Assembly (NCBI RefSeq): GCF_000344685.1
Contig: NW_006920415.1
Span: 1,833,893 to 1,897,892 of the forward strand
DNA length: 64,000 bases
DNA from: Gloeophyllum trabeum ATCC 11539
Taxonomy: Eukaryota > Basidiomycota > Agaricomycetes > Gloeophyllales > Gloeophyllaceae
Reading direction: 5' to 3'
In this document: positions 1-12,105 of the stretch, piece after piece
Numbering within the stretch: the first letter of the stretch is position 1
Layout: each line of letters opens with the position of its first letter
Made by a program: the position numbers and the translations under genes
The notes under the pieces: generated by a model
The model's database searches: none
Told to the model about the DNA's origin: nothing
The model's input: only the letters and a program-made list of their open reading frames with translations

Positions 1-2791
1 CCCGTCGCTTTGTATTAGGGCATTTAGGGAACATCGTTTCGTCAAACAGCGCAGTAGGCTGAGTGACTATACTATTATTGGCGCGCATGAACTTGAAACC
101 ATGGCCGCCATCAGCGACACCAATATAAGTCATCAGCTCAGCTTTAGGCGATAACTTATTGGGTCTGGTTTCCTTTGGCAGGTAGACATACGCTCCGCAT
201 CCAAAGACACGTAAGTGCTTGATGTCGGGAGCTTCTTTGTTCAGGACCTCGTAAGGAGTCAGCCATTGATGGCGCTTCAAAGGGGTCCGGTTGTAGACGT
301 GAACAGCATGGTCTACTGCAAATTCCCACCAAGATGGAGGTGAGCAGGACTCTAGCCGCATTGACTGCGCTTTGTCCATTATAGTCCGAATAAAGCGCTC
401 AGCGCGACCATTCTGTTGGTGCGCATAAGGTGCGCTCTGTCGGATTTTTATGCCCTCATCTCTGAGCATCTCGATGAATGCATCAGATTTATACTCTCCC
501 CCTGCATCGGACATCCACTCCTTAATTTTCCTGCCATATTGATTTTGTATGTAGGCAAGAAATTGGCGAGTCTTTGCAATTGCAGCACCCTTGGAGCGCA
601 TATGCATGACCCATCCATAGGAGGTGTAATCGTCAAAGAAGACGATTGTGTACCGGTACTTATGGTAGGAGTCTACGGGAAAAAACTTAAGATCCGAGTG
701 AATCAACTCAAACGGTTCTTTAGCCCGTAGAGTGGATGGCGGGAAAGCCTTAGAAGGCATTTTCCCTTCCGCGCATCCAGGGCATACTGGGTCTTCCGAA
801 GGAAACTCCAGGTTGGTGGGGAAACCTTTGGTGTGTTCCCTAGCTTGCCTCAGGACTTCCTTAGAGGGGTGTCCCATGCGACGGTGCATAATCCCATAAT
901 CGACCGCATAGATCGTTGGGAATATAGAGTACGCATCTGGTGCAGGAATTGTACTGACACTATAGATAGTGTCGCCGGGCTGCCGCGGTAAAAACCTGAA
1001 TAAAGGTTCGCGCAATCCCTTTTCGTATAGACTTATGTGTTGGTCATTGCCAGACACTTTTAACTTATCCTGGAGCAATACTCCGAGTGACATGAGGCGA
1101 ATATTCAGGTCAGGTATATAGTATACTGGAAATAACCGAGTGGTTATGTTCCCGACGTCCTTGATATAATAATTCAGGACCGTCGTACCAAACCCAAGTA
1201 TTCGTGCAAACCCGTTCGCGGTAGACGCGGTCGCAGGTTGCTTAAATTCCTCATAATCGATGAAATCACTCATGTCATAGGTGAAATGCCGAGAGGCCCC
1301 CGAGTCGAGGATCCAGGTGTTACCCTGTTGTGCCTTATCTTTCCCCTTACATTTTGCACACGCAGCATAAGTTTGCGCATGAGTGCAATATATTAAAGCC
1401 AACGTTACAGGACTCAAGTTAAGATCTACACTACGCTGCCCTAACTGTGATGGCGCGTCAGTGGAGTCCTGTAAAGGGGAAGATAGCACGTACAAGTAGT
1501 GCTCGTCAATAAAGGCATTCTGGTCGAAGCCAGCAGCCTCCGCAATAGTGCGGTCCAGGTCTTCCTCGTCGCCGAGACTAACAGTCTCCCCCTGGTCCTT
1601 GTCACTACCCCAGTCGATGGACTGGTTGTCATCGTGGTCGCTGTCCGCAGCATCATCCGCGCGAGCGACTTCTTCAAAGCGAGCGCGCTTGGACGCGCGG
1701 CTGGAGGCGACAGAGTTGGCATCCTCCATGTCGACATCCGGGTCCGGGTCGACTTGTCCAACTAGAGCATCCAAAACCTTGATGTCTTCTTCAGTGGGAC
1801 TTATATCAAGGTCCCGCGCGAGCTTGAAGGCTTTCTTGATACGCTTGTTGTTGTAGTGACTAGTATCCGCCGAAGGAGGCGGGTGGAACGGACCTTGCTC
1901 TTGGACCGTCCGAGTCTTGCTGCCGGTAGGCGCAATGTCGAGGACGTGAGCGATAGTCGGAGGAGGAAGGGAGACGGTCGAGGCGATCAAGACGTCGTGG
2001 GCATGGTGGTGATCGTGGTTTTGCCCTTGACGCTTCTTGCCTGCACGCTTGCCGCGATAAGGGCGCCTCTTCCCATCCCGCGCATTGCTGCTGCTGCCCT
2101 GAGGGCGCTGCTGCTGCTGCGAAGAAAAGGAGGGATCGCCCGGCTTACGCTTCACCGCTGAGATCTTGTGCGCACCGAGTTTCTCAGGCTTCTTGCCTTG
2201 AGACTGGTCCCAAGCAGTGGTAACTGCTTCCCGTACCGCACCTATGCCCATGTTGTCAGCAGAGGTAGCTTGGACCAGCATCTGCGCAACGTTCTCATAG
2301 CGGCTGGGGAGTGCATAAAGGCAGATTAGACCTTCAATAAGCGTGGGAATCTTGACCTTGGCCGCTTCCAAAGTGTCGAAATGTTTGGATATCTTCGCGA
2401 AGGCTGGAGCAGGGTGCTGATCCGCCGGAATCTTCGTCGATAAGGCCCCCCGCAGCTCATTGTAAATGGCGCCGAGGGACATAGACGAATAGAGGGAAGA
2501 CAATTGGTCCCAAGTTTCCTTGGCCGATTTCTTATCCTTTATGTAGGAGGCGACGGCGGGAGAGCAGCGCAGACGGATCGTACCCATAGCCCTGACGTCT
2601 TTTTCCTTCCAGGCGTCAGCAGCGGTAGAGTCCCTGGTTGTACCGGAGACGACGACAGCTGGCTGGGTGATGCTGCCATCCACATTTCCCCAGAGGCCTT
2701 GGGACATAAGGTACGCCATCATTTGCTCGGACCAGGTAGGCCAGTTCGAGCCGTCGAGGACGGGGACAACAGCGATCAGATTGTTCGACAT
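1..2791 (-). mobile_element. Ty1/copia retrotransposon gag-pol polyprotein, 3' part beyond window
   Basis: One frame stays open on the minus strand from an ATG at 2791 to the left edge (about 930 residues visible). The N-terminal 260 residues are a gag-like region (opening MSNNLIAVVPVLDGSNWPTW) followed by a basic, Gln/Ser-rich stretch. The aspartic protease motif DSGAS lies near residue 496 (about 1300). A GAG-pre-integrase segment (MHRRMGHPS) is near residue 637. The integrase core shows HSD near 700, SDAGGEY near 758 and NGRAERF near 797, giving a D-D-E set. At the edge the frame reads FPKCPNTKR, typical of the segment between integrase and reverse transcriptase. That order (protease, integrase, then RT) is copia. 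RT, RNase H and the 3' LTR must lie left of position 1. I saw no stop in the parts I translated, so the element may be young. No CCHC zinc knuckle was found in gag. Confidence 0.93.
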
Positions 2792-2884
2792 TGTTGCGGA
2801 GCAGTTGAGAGATCTGAAATCTGTATTGAGATCTCATCAGTATCAGCGAAGCTATGCAGCCTGATAAGGGCGCACTGCTCCATG

Positions 2885-3413
2885 CTGTTGGCTCCATTAG
2901 GGAGTTACCCCAGGATCGATCATCAAGCCTGATGGCTGCTGATAACAGCGCCTACGGCGATGATCACGCATCAAGCCACACTGCAGCCTGTGAGGGCGCA
3001 TAGGGCGATGCACAGGTGAGCGAGGCGCAACGCGCTGCAGCGAGTTACCGCGCAGACGCAAGCTGCCTATTTGAGCTCATAACCTGATGAAGAGTTATGG
3101 AGGCAGCAGCACGCACAGTGCGCCCTACACAACTCACCTGTATTGGTTGGATGCTGTAGCTACTGGTAAAGCTCGTATAAACGACCCTTGTCATTAGGTA
3201 GCAGAGCTGCAGGGTTTATATACACTGTGGCCCATAGGCTGACTAAGCTACGTGGAATATCTATAATCCTACTGAGCTCCACCTATGATGTCACTGACCC
3301 ACATGAGCTCCGTGCCCTGTACAATAATGGAATATACCAGAATATTCCAGAGGGTTCCGGTACATTCTGGTACGTTGTAGAACCTGGCAGCTAAGTCAGC
3401 GCCTAGTTCAACA
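2885..3413 (-). repeat. 5' LTR of the copia element
   Basis: On the minus strand the block begins TGTTGAAC at 3413 and ends GGAGCCAACA at 2885, giving the 5-bp terminal inverted repeat TGTTG/CAACA expected of an LTR. A minus-strand TATA box (TATATAAA) sits at about 3214-3221, with a plausible transcription start in the LTR downstream of it. The 3' end is 94 nt upstream of the gag ATG, a normal leader length. The outer five bases at 3414-3418 (ATTAG) would be one target-site duplicate. The partner LTR is outside the window, so the boundaries rest on the termini and spacing only. Confidence 0.7.
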
Positions 3414-4077
3414 ATTAGCATAGAACTCGAAATACGAGGAATAGCAGCTTAAGCTGCAGGAAGGCCGCAGCCCCACAACACTTTCCGGAGCGAGGAGCCA
3501 ATCGGAGCGCTCTGCCGACGACGGCGTGACGTTCGGCACCAGTAACACTGACGCTCGCTCCTAATGTGACACAGCCGGAAAGCAGCTCGAAAATCGTGCA
3601 TATGTCTTGTTGTAACCGCTGTGATAATCAACACTGAGACTAATGCATATGATATAGATGAAGTAAATCGCCAATTCTGCGACACACCGGCAACTCCCTC
3701 TTCAATCCGTTCTGGGAGGTACGCGTTGGAGCCTGAGGAGGTATGCTTCTTTTACATTATTTTTAAATTGGTTGGATAACCAGGAACTATTTCTAGGGTG
3801 CGTTGTCCGACGTTCGTGTTGCTTTCCAACACGCAACTGGACTCCCCGGAAGTGATATCCGGCACTTCGTCACGTTCACGCCTGTTCACGCCCTTGAACG
3901 CGACCTCGCGCGCTTCAACATTATTTTAAAAACTATCAGCTGACCGCCTTACGCGCGATCCACGCGCCCGTGGGCTTCCTTGATTGCTTTGACTACGCCC
4001 TCTGGGCGTCCTCGGAGTATTATCGGCACAGCAGTGCTATAATATGACCCTCGTATCCCGAGGCTCTTCGTATTACC
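3414..4077. other. Intergenic between copia LTR and esterase
   Basis: No open frame here has coding character. The right part is presumably the promoter of the esterase gene. No repeat was recognised. Confidence 0.5.
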
Positions 4078-4084
4078 TATAAAG
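4078..4084 (+). promoter_or_regulatory. TATA box of esterase gene
   Basis: TATAAAG lies 47 nt before the ATG at 4131, a normal fungal spacing for a short 5' leader. Confidence 0.5.
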
Positions 4085-4130
4085 AGCAGGAGGAGATATA
4101 GTGTAAATCCCCTGCCCACAGTGTCTCGTC

Positions 4131-5830
4131 ATGCTTGGTGCACTCATATCGGTATTGTGGGGTCTCACAGCTCTTATATTGCTCGCCAATCCCGCTGCAG
4201 CCTGGGCAGATGATGTTACCTTGTTCTATGACAATCCTCTCATCTTTTATCACGGTCGGTGGGATGTGTCCCCAGGTACCTGGTGGTATGTGTCATTCAA
4301 TGCGGTTAGAAGTGCACTATCCTGATCTTGATCGACGCTTTTTTGTAGGGCAAGCTCTGGCTTCAATTTGGTCGTGGACAACCTGTCTACACTGACCTTG
4401 AACTTGGGCCCACACACGACTACTCCGCTAGTTTCCCTCGGAGTATCAGTCAATTACGACACTGTGTATACTTTCAACGCGTCAGCTGGGACCAATACTA
4501 TCCCGTTATCCTCGCTTCGCTCGGGTCCTAATGTCGTGAGGATCAACGTCGAGGGGTGGCAGAATAATCGAATGAACCTGGAGAGCATCGTCCTCAACCC
4601 CGTAAGTGAAACCACATTGAGGACCAAACTTGTTAACCTTTAATCCCGTTTTACCTTCTAGGGAGCCGTGGTACTCCCATACATTCCGTCTCCCCTAGCA
4701 TTCCAGTTCATTGGGGACTCCCTGTCTGCTGTGAGAAGTCCTGCACTCCATCTTAAAATAACACGTAGATCACGAATAAGGGTGTTGGCGGGTTTCAGGG
4801 TCAATACGTCCCAGAGGGTGTCGATCAAGCTTGGCCGCTCTTGACCACCGAATATTTCAAGGCGGAGGGAACAGTGAACGCTCAACCCGGAGCTGCTCTG
4901 GCCGTCAGTTACTTTCTCTGATCTGCGTGATATCAAGTCTCAACGATCTGGGTCATACAGGACATACCGGCTTGGGGCAACGTCCACGGCGTATCATACC
5001 AATTCTTCAGGGTGAGCGTATATGTTCAAATACGGCACTCAAAACCGCTTGTGACAAATTAGTATGCAGACCGAAGATACAGGATACTACTCGACCACCG
5101 ACCATAATTACACGACGCCTTGGAACTTTGCGTTTGACCATCCCACACCAACGCACGTTGTGATACACATAGGGTATGCATGCCATCCTCCGCTCGCTCG
5201 GTCTAAGCACTCACTTGAGAGGAGCTCAGAGCCAACGACGCTTCTCAGAACGTTTCACAGGCATTGTTTGTCCAGGTATGCCCCCGTCATCTTGTAACTG
5301 TCTATTCACGTATGGATGGAATGCCTAGACGTACATGGATTTCATATCTCGCCTAAGGACGATATATATTTACCAACCAATATTCGTCTTCACCCCGGTC
5401 AGCTGCGTTCGTAATGAACGTATTTATAGTTACTAAGGCGAATTCTGTAGTGGGGCTGGCCCAGCGCAGATGGGTCCATCAGCTATTACTACCCTGGGGC
5501 ATACCAGACGGTCGTTGACCAAAGGCATGTCCTATCGCCTTGAGTTTGAGTATCATACCCTAACTGCGCGGATACTCCGCGGATACAGGCATGCGCTTGG
5601 GGACGAGAATATCTTCCTGGTCAATACCACGGGATGGGTTTCGTGGGAGGATGTGTATCCAACGTACGTATACCTCGACTCAGGTGGTGGATCTGGACCT
5701 AATAGTTCGCGGTTGTGGTAGCAATCAACATCCCAATGTCGAAGGTCACCAGAAGATAGCCGGTCTTTTCGAGGCTTGGTTAGAGAACTGGGGATTGCGC
5801 GCACTGCCATCCTGGCCGTCCCTTCCATAG
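4131..5830 (+). CDS. Secreted SGNH hydrolase, CE2-like acetyl esterase
   Basis: The protein opens with a signal peptide (MLGALISVLWGLTALILLA, cleavage near AAAWA). A beta-rich N-terminal module of about 130 residues precedes the SGNH catalytic domain, the arrangement of family CE2 acetyl(xylan) esterases. Block I is FIGDSLSA with the nucleophile Ser at 4720-4722. Other family landmarks are TEDTGYYSTTDHNYTTPWNF, THVVIHIG and FLVNTTGWVSWEDVYP. The C-terminal HPNVEGHQKIAGLFEAW carries the catalytic His. At least six introns are needed, e.g. 4285-4347, a GC-AG intron at 5525-5588 and one at about 5664-5721. With the last splice the residue that is usually Asp in the D-x-x-H block reads Thr (YPTNQHPN). 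By family it would deacetylate plant cell-wall polysaccharides outside the cell; the substrate is inferred. Exon borders in 4900-5060 and 5200-5470 are approximate. Confidence 0.85.
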
Positions 5831-5948
5831 GGTGCGGCAAGAGAGCGACCTCGGTCATTTCGGGCTAATAGTACAGAGTTCCAGGATGGTACAAGGTTGT
5901 GATGCGATTCAACGGTTACATTGAGCACTTCGGAAACTCCAACGGTGA

Positions 5949-8354
5949 TCAAGCCTTAACTTTATGGAACAACGCCTCTGTCTCCTCCCAGCTCACTCTC
6001 GCAGACTCCACGCCATCGAGAGGGTGTGATTCTTCCGGGAAACAAAGCAGCTCCACCTGCTTTCCTCTTGCTTTCAGAGCGTGATAGTAGTTCTTACCCT
6101 GGGTCGGCGCTACTCTCTGGTCCTTCTCACCCACAAGCAACAGAACCGGCGCCTTGACCGCGCCCACATGCGATATCGGCGAAGCTTTGGTCAGCGTCTC
6201 GTATATCTTTGGCGTCATCAAAGACGTGGGCCCGAAGTCCACGCCGAACTCGAAGAAATACCAATCAGGGATGTCGCTCGTGGACAGCTCGCCTGCAGCA
6301 ATAACCGGGTTGCGGATGGACGCCGCACTAAACGTATCCGGGAACTGGCCGATAACTGTATTACAACATGAGAAATGTATGACGGAGCGAAGTGAATATT
6401 CCTTACGATGACCCGCAAGGAATCCGCCGTGGCTTCCTCCGATGATGAGCTGCGACCCAGGGCCTTCCTTTGAGATGCCCAACTTCACGAGATGTTTCAT
6501 CGAGGCGATACAATCGTTGACGTCCAGCGTGCCACACTGACCCAGGAGCTTCCTGACATACTGCTCTCCATAGCCCAACGAACCCGTGTAATTGGGCATA
6601 GCGAAAGTGTCTAGCATGATGATCAGCGCGTGCTCGTCAACGTTTCCAGACGACTTACAGCCCGCAAGGGCAAACGCCACTGCTCCCGCCTGAAAGCTAG
6701 TGGTCGTCACGGAATGTGGCCCACCATGCGGGTTGTTGATGGTAGGTGGGATAGTCGCGGCATGCCGCTGCTTGATGACGATAGTTTCGACAGGGTGGTG
6801 TCCTGGTATCTTAATCACCTCGCTCTCGAGCTTAGACAAAGCAGCTTTGACTAGACGGAGACTGTTCAGGCAAGATAAATGCTGCCAAGATCGGGGCAGT
6901 AGCTCACCTGAGGTACTCAGCGCCGCCTGATCGAGAACCTGCCACTGTTCTACTGTGGGCCTTGCTTCCTGGCTCACGTAGCCAAGCACCAGTTCCGGAG
7001 GGGATGTAGGACTGCTCCTGGAGCATACGATCTTATCACGCCCGTCGCTGGCAAGAACTACCCAACTATACAGAGGCCCATTGCCACGAGGTGTCAACTC
7101 GGTTATAGACCCGTCGTCAGCCGAGATTAGTAGTACGGTCGACTGGCATCCCCAAGGGGAGCTGGCGACGATGTATAGTTCCTTGTTCTGCTGGCCAAGT
7201 CGTAGGAAAGGACGCTTAGGGAGTGAATCAATGTAGAGGCCGGGGAATGCGCCGGGCTCGGGCTCCCGAGGGACGTTTATGAGTATCCTTGCTGTCCCCG
7301 TAGAGCTGTCAAGCGAGTGCAAGGAAGCGGTGGAGGCGTGCGGCCCTCCTGCTGAGTTGGAAAGCCAGAATATCCTCGTGTTATCGGCTATTCTGACGGA
7401 CCTACAAGACCGCTCCTTCTCCGTCAGGCGTGAGCTTGAACATCGGGAGATTAGCTCCGATGAACAGGCCAATAGCTTCGAATGTGGTATGTCGACACGC
7501 CATATACCGGCCGGACGATTCTGGCAATATACGATGCCGAGTAGACGTCCGTCTGATGAGTATTCGTATCCCGTAGCGTAGATCGAATTGTCTCCAGAGA
7601 ACACCGCCTTGGCGAAGAAGACAGGGACTGGATTGGTATGCTGTACCTCAACCTTTACCAACGTAGAGAGCACCGTAGCCTCCCCAGATGGCTGCTTGGT
7701 GTCTCCTGCTCGATTATTTTGCCAAAGAAAAAGAAATAAGGTCGGGTTCCTCTTCGGGGCGAAGCTTTCACCGAAGTGAGGAATATATTTGAACTTTTCC
7801 CTGGAAGGTTCAGTAGCGGGTTGGCACTCTGCGGTGTACAGCAGACCATTCTCCGAGGCATTGAAGACCAGCGTGGCAATATGCTCTGTAGAGACAGGAG
7901 CCTCAAACAGGGTCTAGCAAATGGAGGAGACAGCGAACCATCGGAGTAGAATGCACCATGGGATTCCGTCACATCCCGGACGGCTTCAAGCCTGTCTCCA
8001 GACCAGATTTCGACAAATCGCTTCTTCCCCCCTGCTGTCAGTGGATCAGAGATTTCCTTCAGGACTGCCCGGCGTCTTCCGGACGGTGATATCGTGGACG
8101 CCACCACATCAGCAAGCTCTTCAGATGGAGAACGGATTACTGCGTCAGAGGCTGGATCAACAATTATAGTTTTGACTAGTGTCCTCTTGACGTTGCGCGT
8201 ATGATCGGATATGGCCAGCGTTACACGCAAAGCTACAAGTGAATAGTAAGCATATCATTCGCTCCCGTGCAAGATCCATAGCACCGTTAGCAGCAATGAA
8301 ATCCGCCGAGCGATAACTAGGTAGTTCAGCAAGCTCGGCGTAAAATGAAGACAT
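5949..8354 (-). CDS. Acylaminoacyl-peptidase-like S9 (prolyl oligopeptidase family) serine peptidase
   Basis: The N-terminal two thirds form the beta-propeller part and the C-terminal third an alpha/beta hydrolase. The catalytic triad is visible: Ser in GGSHGG (about 6435), Asp in GEKDQRVAP (about 6120) and His in EESHPLDG (about 6020). NNPHGGPHSV near 6735 is the oxyanion-hole segment typical of S9C enzymes. The start was chosen at 8354 (MSSFYAELAELPSYRSADF). A 54-nt GT-AG intron starting GTGCTATGG joins this to the exon reading ALRVTLAISD; without it the protein would lack its conserved N-terminus. Further introns interrupt the propeller (around 7790-7930 and 6850-6910) and the hydrolase domain (around 6370-6410). 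The family removes N-acylated residues from peptides in the cytosol. The gene converges with the esterase, with 118 bp between their stops. Confidence 0.88.
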
Positions 8355-10138
8355 CTTGGCAAAGCGGCCACAAGGGAGCACAGTACTGGACTGGCTCTGC
8401 ACGCTGGGTCGCTTGACCTCAAGCCGATTTGAAGCAATGTTATCACAGTCAGGTGATTGCCGATGCTGTCACGGTGCGGCAGCCGCCGAGCGAGCATGCG
8501 GTCCAGTCTTTGTCCAGTCCTATGTTACCGTACAAGACGCAACAGCCTTGATACGACCACAATTCTAGAAGGAGAGTACTTCCACATATGCGCAAACTCG
8601 AGTGCTGCGTAAATTAAGAGCTTGCCGTTTCGAGGTACTGTATCAACTTCCCCAAATATGCCAGTGCAACCGGATTCTGCAAATGCGCTGGACCTCGCTT
8701 GTTGATGTTCAATGACTTGTGATTAGGTCTGATTTATTCGCTTCTGGTCGATTGTGGCAGGCAAACGACGATAACGATGGAGCCAGCGACTACTGGATGA
8801 TCTGGATCGTCCAGATTCCGTACGATTTTTGGCACCTCTCTGTCTCTAGTCAAAATTTTCCCGTAGCTATTCCCTCCTGCCACAGCTGCAATGACCTCAT
8901 GATGGCTGTTCGAGGGTTAGAACTGAAGCGCACTCCCTGAAGGAAACTGTGTCTGGATGTCACTTGGCATGTTTGCCAAATCTCGAGGGCACAGGTTCTC
9001 CCTTTCTGTTATCGTCTTCCCGGTTGCCAACCGGATGTCTTCCAAAGTGCCACAGTATCCTCTGCAACACTATATTACTTGTCACGGCTATGCTTCCTTG
9101 TGGCCATGCCACGGTCCTGAATTGGCGATTCTTGTATTACCAAGGTTTGTGTGGCCTTTGCCATATGCGGCCGGTGAAGTCGCCGCGTGTATAAAAGCTA
9201 GGTTATTCAAGGCTCCCATCACGGTATTCTTGTGCCGCCATGGTTGTGGGTTGCTGTCGGAGTCTCGGTGGACGCACTCCGCGGATTCGATCCCGACTGC
9301 GCTATCATAGCGAGCTAACGGACGTGCAGCTAGGGTCCTAGTATATTGGTACGCAAAGATGTACATCTCAGAGCGAAGTCGTCAACAACAAAACATACTA
9401 GTCAGAGTGTGACACGAACTAGACAGTCTTGAACTAGAGACCATGGGACTTGAGAGTAGGCCATCCTATATAGGTTCAATCTGTGCGTAGACGAATAGAT
9501 GACCCAGCCGGATCATCATAAACATGAGTGTTGCGAGGATTGCGCAGGCTGCGACAGAGAGTCAATGCGAGGCTGTGAGCTGCCGTGAGCTGCAATGCAT
9601 CTCGTGGACATGATCCTCATCAAACAAACCCTAACCCATTGGACTGAAGGGTTCTGAGTCCAAGCATCGAACTTGATGGTGCATGCCAGTGGGGAAAACG
9701 GCACTGGACAGTACGACTAATAACTGGAGGAAACTTAAGGCAGTCATAACCGCACTAAGCCACCCTGCCTGATACCGAGTCACATTGCACAGGACGATGT
9801 GGGAACGTGTGCATATCATATCTTCCACTTTCGCTCGATCGCGCGACCACGTTCGATGCAATGTACCGGATATTACACTCATGAGAGGCCGTGTGAAGCA
9901 AATGGACCCTCCGAAGGGGTACTGGGGAGGAGAGCATCAATCCGTCGAGTTGTCAATCGCAGCATCCAGCTCTCTAAATACATGCCGTGAATTTTCTTAT
10001 CAAATATCAGGTGCTCACTAAGCTAAGCGGTGAAGTGCTTCTCCGCCACACCTGTTACAATTGCTCCGTCCGATAGCGCAGTACATCGACCCCAGCTTGT
10101 GGCCTGATAATGTAAAAAGACAATGGGGCGGCCCTCCG
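8355..10138. other. Long intergenic region, no supported gene
   Basis: Short open frames exist on both strands (longest 117 codons, at 8957-9310) but none shows recognisable residues, a paralogue or consistent splice structure. The left few hundred bases would be the promoter of the S9 peptidase gene. Confidence 0.4.
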
Positions 10139-12105
10139 TCATCGGGCGAGAGACGCGATCTTATCCGCTTCGCGCACAGTCTTCTTGACGTCCTTGACAA
10201 GTGCTTCTCCCTTCTTAGCCTTCTCGATCTTCCTTGTGAGAAGCTGAGTCGAATGATCCAGTACGCGTTTCTCGTCTGCCCCGTGCCCGGCTGAAGCGCA
10301 GGAATGTTAAAAACTATATCGTAAACGAAAGGCTGTGCGAGCGTACCAAGTACAGCTTCTTCCTCTGCAGAAATGAATGATTCTGTCAGAGGCAGAGCGG
10401 TCCGAGCAGGGAGAATGCGCGCGCTGTGCTCTACCGAAGGGCTACAGCCCAGTTACAGGCAAGAATACATGGGACATACCTTGTCGGGCCAGCTTCTCCA
10501 CGGCTGTCAGGAGCATCTCAGAAGTCTGTCCACATTGGTAAGTGCATCCGCTACAGATATTGCGCCATGAAACGTACCGTGCGCTCCGGGAGCCCTAGCA
10601 CCTGGCAGATCTCGGTTCTGAAGGAGTTAGGTTTCGGCAGAGATCTCGCCTTCGAGATATCCCACTGTAGCACGTCAACGTGGCCTGTTACAGCCTTGCT
10701 TTCAGCTTCCAGTGAGGAGTGTAGAGCTCGCGAGGTCGATTCGGCGAAGGTAGATATCTGACCAGAGAAGGTTAGAAGTTGTACGTAACAGATCACTGGA
10801 GATTGCTCACGAAGACGGCGTGTTCAGCGGATAGGTGGGCGAGCGCCAGGGTCGTGTCAGACAGTCTCTGAAGTTTGGCTTGTTTCGAGATCTGATGTGC
10901 GACGTGAGTAGTGTGGTTGAGAGGCAGGGATGTGAGGAGTTGGCCTTACTATACCGGACGCGAGCTCGTCGGCGCGTGCTTTTGAGAGTTCTGCGGAGGC
11001 GGTTGCGGCCGCCAGTTTCTTTAACGCCCTTATTTCGGCGGCATGTACCACCTTTTCCCTATCAGACCAGGAGTTCAGACCAGAAACGGCGGAGGAAACA
11101 AGGACGCACGTTGTCAGCCGTACTTCCTTACTGTCCTCAGGACTATGGAGAATCCGAGCGATGGAGCGGCGTAGCCGCACCTCAACCTCTACTTTCACCT
11201 TCGGCAGATCGGATTTTGAAAGATGGACATGGTGCGCTCGGAGAACCTGATTGACGGGTCGATTTCAGTGAACGATGTGAGGAAGGAAAGCTTCGATTCT
11301 TACTGAAAGGGTGTCTCTCATTTGTGAAGCAGTAGGCGTCGGGTCAGCAACCTCCGTCAAGGCTGAGGGCGTCTCGGGCACGTCCTGAGGAAGCAATGTC
11401 AGTCTGCGAGGGTCAGGATGTAATTAAGGGCTGAACCTGGGTCGGTCGTTGAGATACATCTTTCCTGTGAATAGACTACTCAGCATCAAAGAGCGCATAT
11501 CGACGACTCAGACATACCGCAATTTTTCTAACAGCTCCGTGAGACCCTGCAACCGCTGCACCCGAATCACTGCTTTCTTCTCCAGTAAATTCAGCATGAG
11601 ATCAATAGCCCGCTTATCTTGTATGCGCTGTCTCAGGCTAGATATCTCATTATCTACGTAATTTATGAAGTGAAATAGATACGGAGGTCTATGCTAGCCT
11701 ACCTAGTTCACTGAGCGCTTTCTGACGCTTATCGATGGAAGCGTGTAGGTCAGTCACCTCGTGTCTGGCTCCTATCATGCTCGATTGAGATTTCTTAACA
11801 TCAGCAATGGCACTATTAATTTGGGGGGCGCGGAGAGAGGATTTATGCCTGTCCTCTTCCAAACTGGTTCACATGAGGACGTTATCTGTCCGATCGTAAG
11901 TAGAAGATTCTTACTTGTGCAGCCGTCTCCGTGCGTTACGAGTCTCTTCCCTCCCACGCATGTGCTCACATAGAAACAACATGGCATCTCCGAAGCGGCC
12001 TTTATTGAGACGCTCAAGGTCGCGGTGGCTCAATTCGGGGGCACCCAGTTCATGAAATCGCTCCAAAAGCAATAACGGAGGCACAGTCCCATGCTCGTGG
12101 GTCAT
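10139..12105 (-). CDS. Coiled-coil protein of unknown function
   Basis: The start at 12105 gives MTHEHGTVPPLLLLERFHEL, then a compact segment with LNKGRFGDAMLFLCEHMRG. After short introns come heptad-rich exons: LEEDRHKSSLRAPQINSAI (about 11860), IDNEISSLRQRIQDKRAIDL (about 11640), REKVVHAAEIRALKKLAAAT (about 11030) and a lysine-rich C-terminus ending KTVREADKIASLAR with the stop at 10139. Long helices broken by introns and a small globular N-terminus resemble subunits of spindle or kinetochore complexes, but no diagnostic motif was recognised, so that is speculation. The gene is divergent from the orphan gene at 12767, with a 660-bp shared upstream region. Exon borders between 10300 and 11450 are uncertain. 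Confidence 0.65.

Noticed and set aside
1441..2161. Separate genes on both strands at 1.4-2.2 kb
   Set aside because: These frames are shadows of the minus-strand copia gag-protease frame, which reads through the whole interval.
8957..9310. 117-codon plus-strand frame
   Set aside because: Cys/Pro-rich but with no recognisable motif, no promoter signal and no intron structure typical of neighbours; probably chance.
9240..9320. Possible tRNA (GGATTCGATCCCG resembles a T arm)
   Set aside because: No matching acceptor stem, anticodon arm or consistent T-stem pairing could be drawn on either strand.
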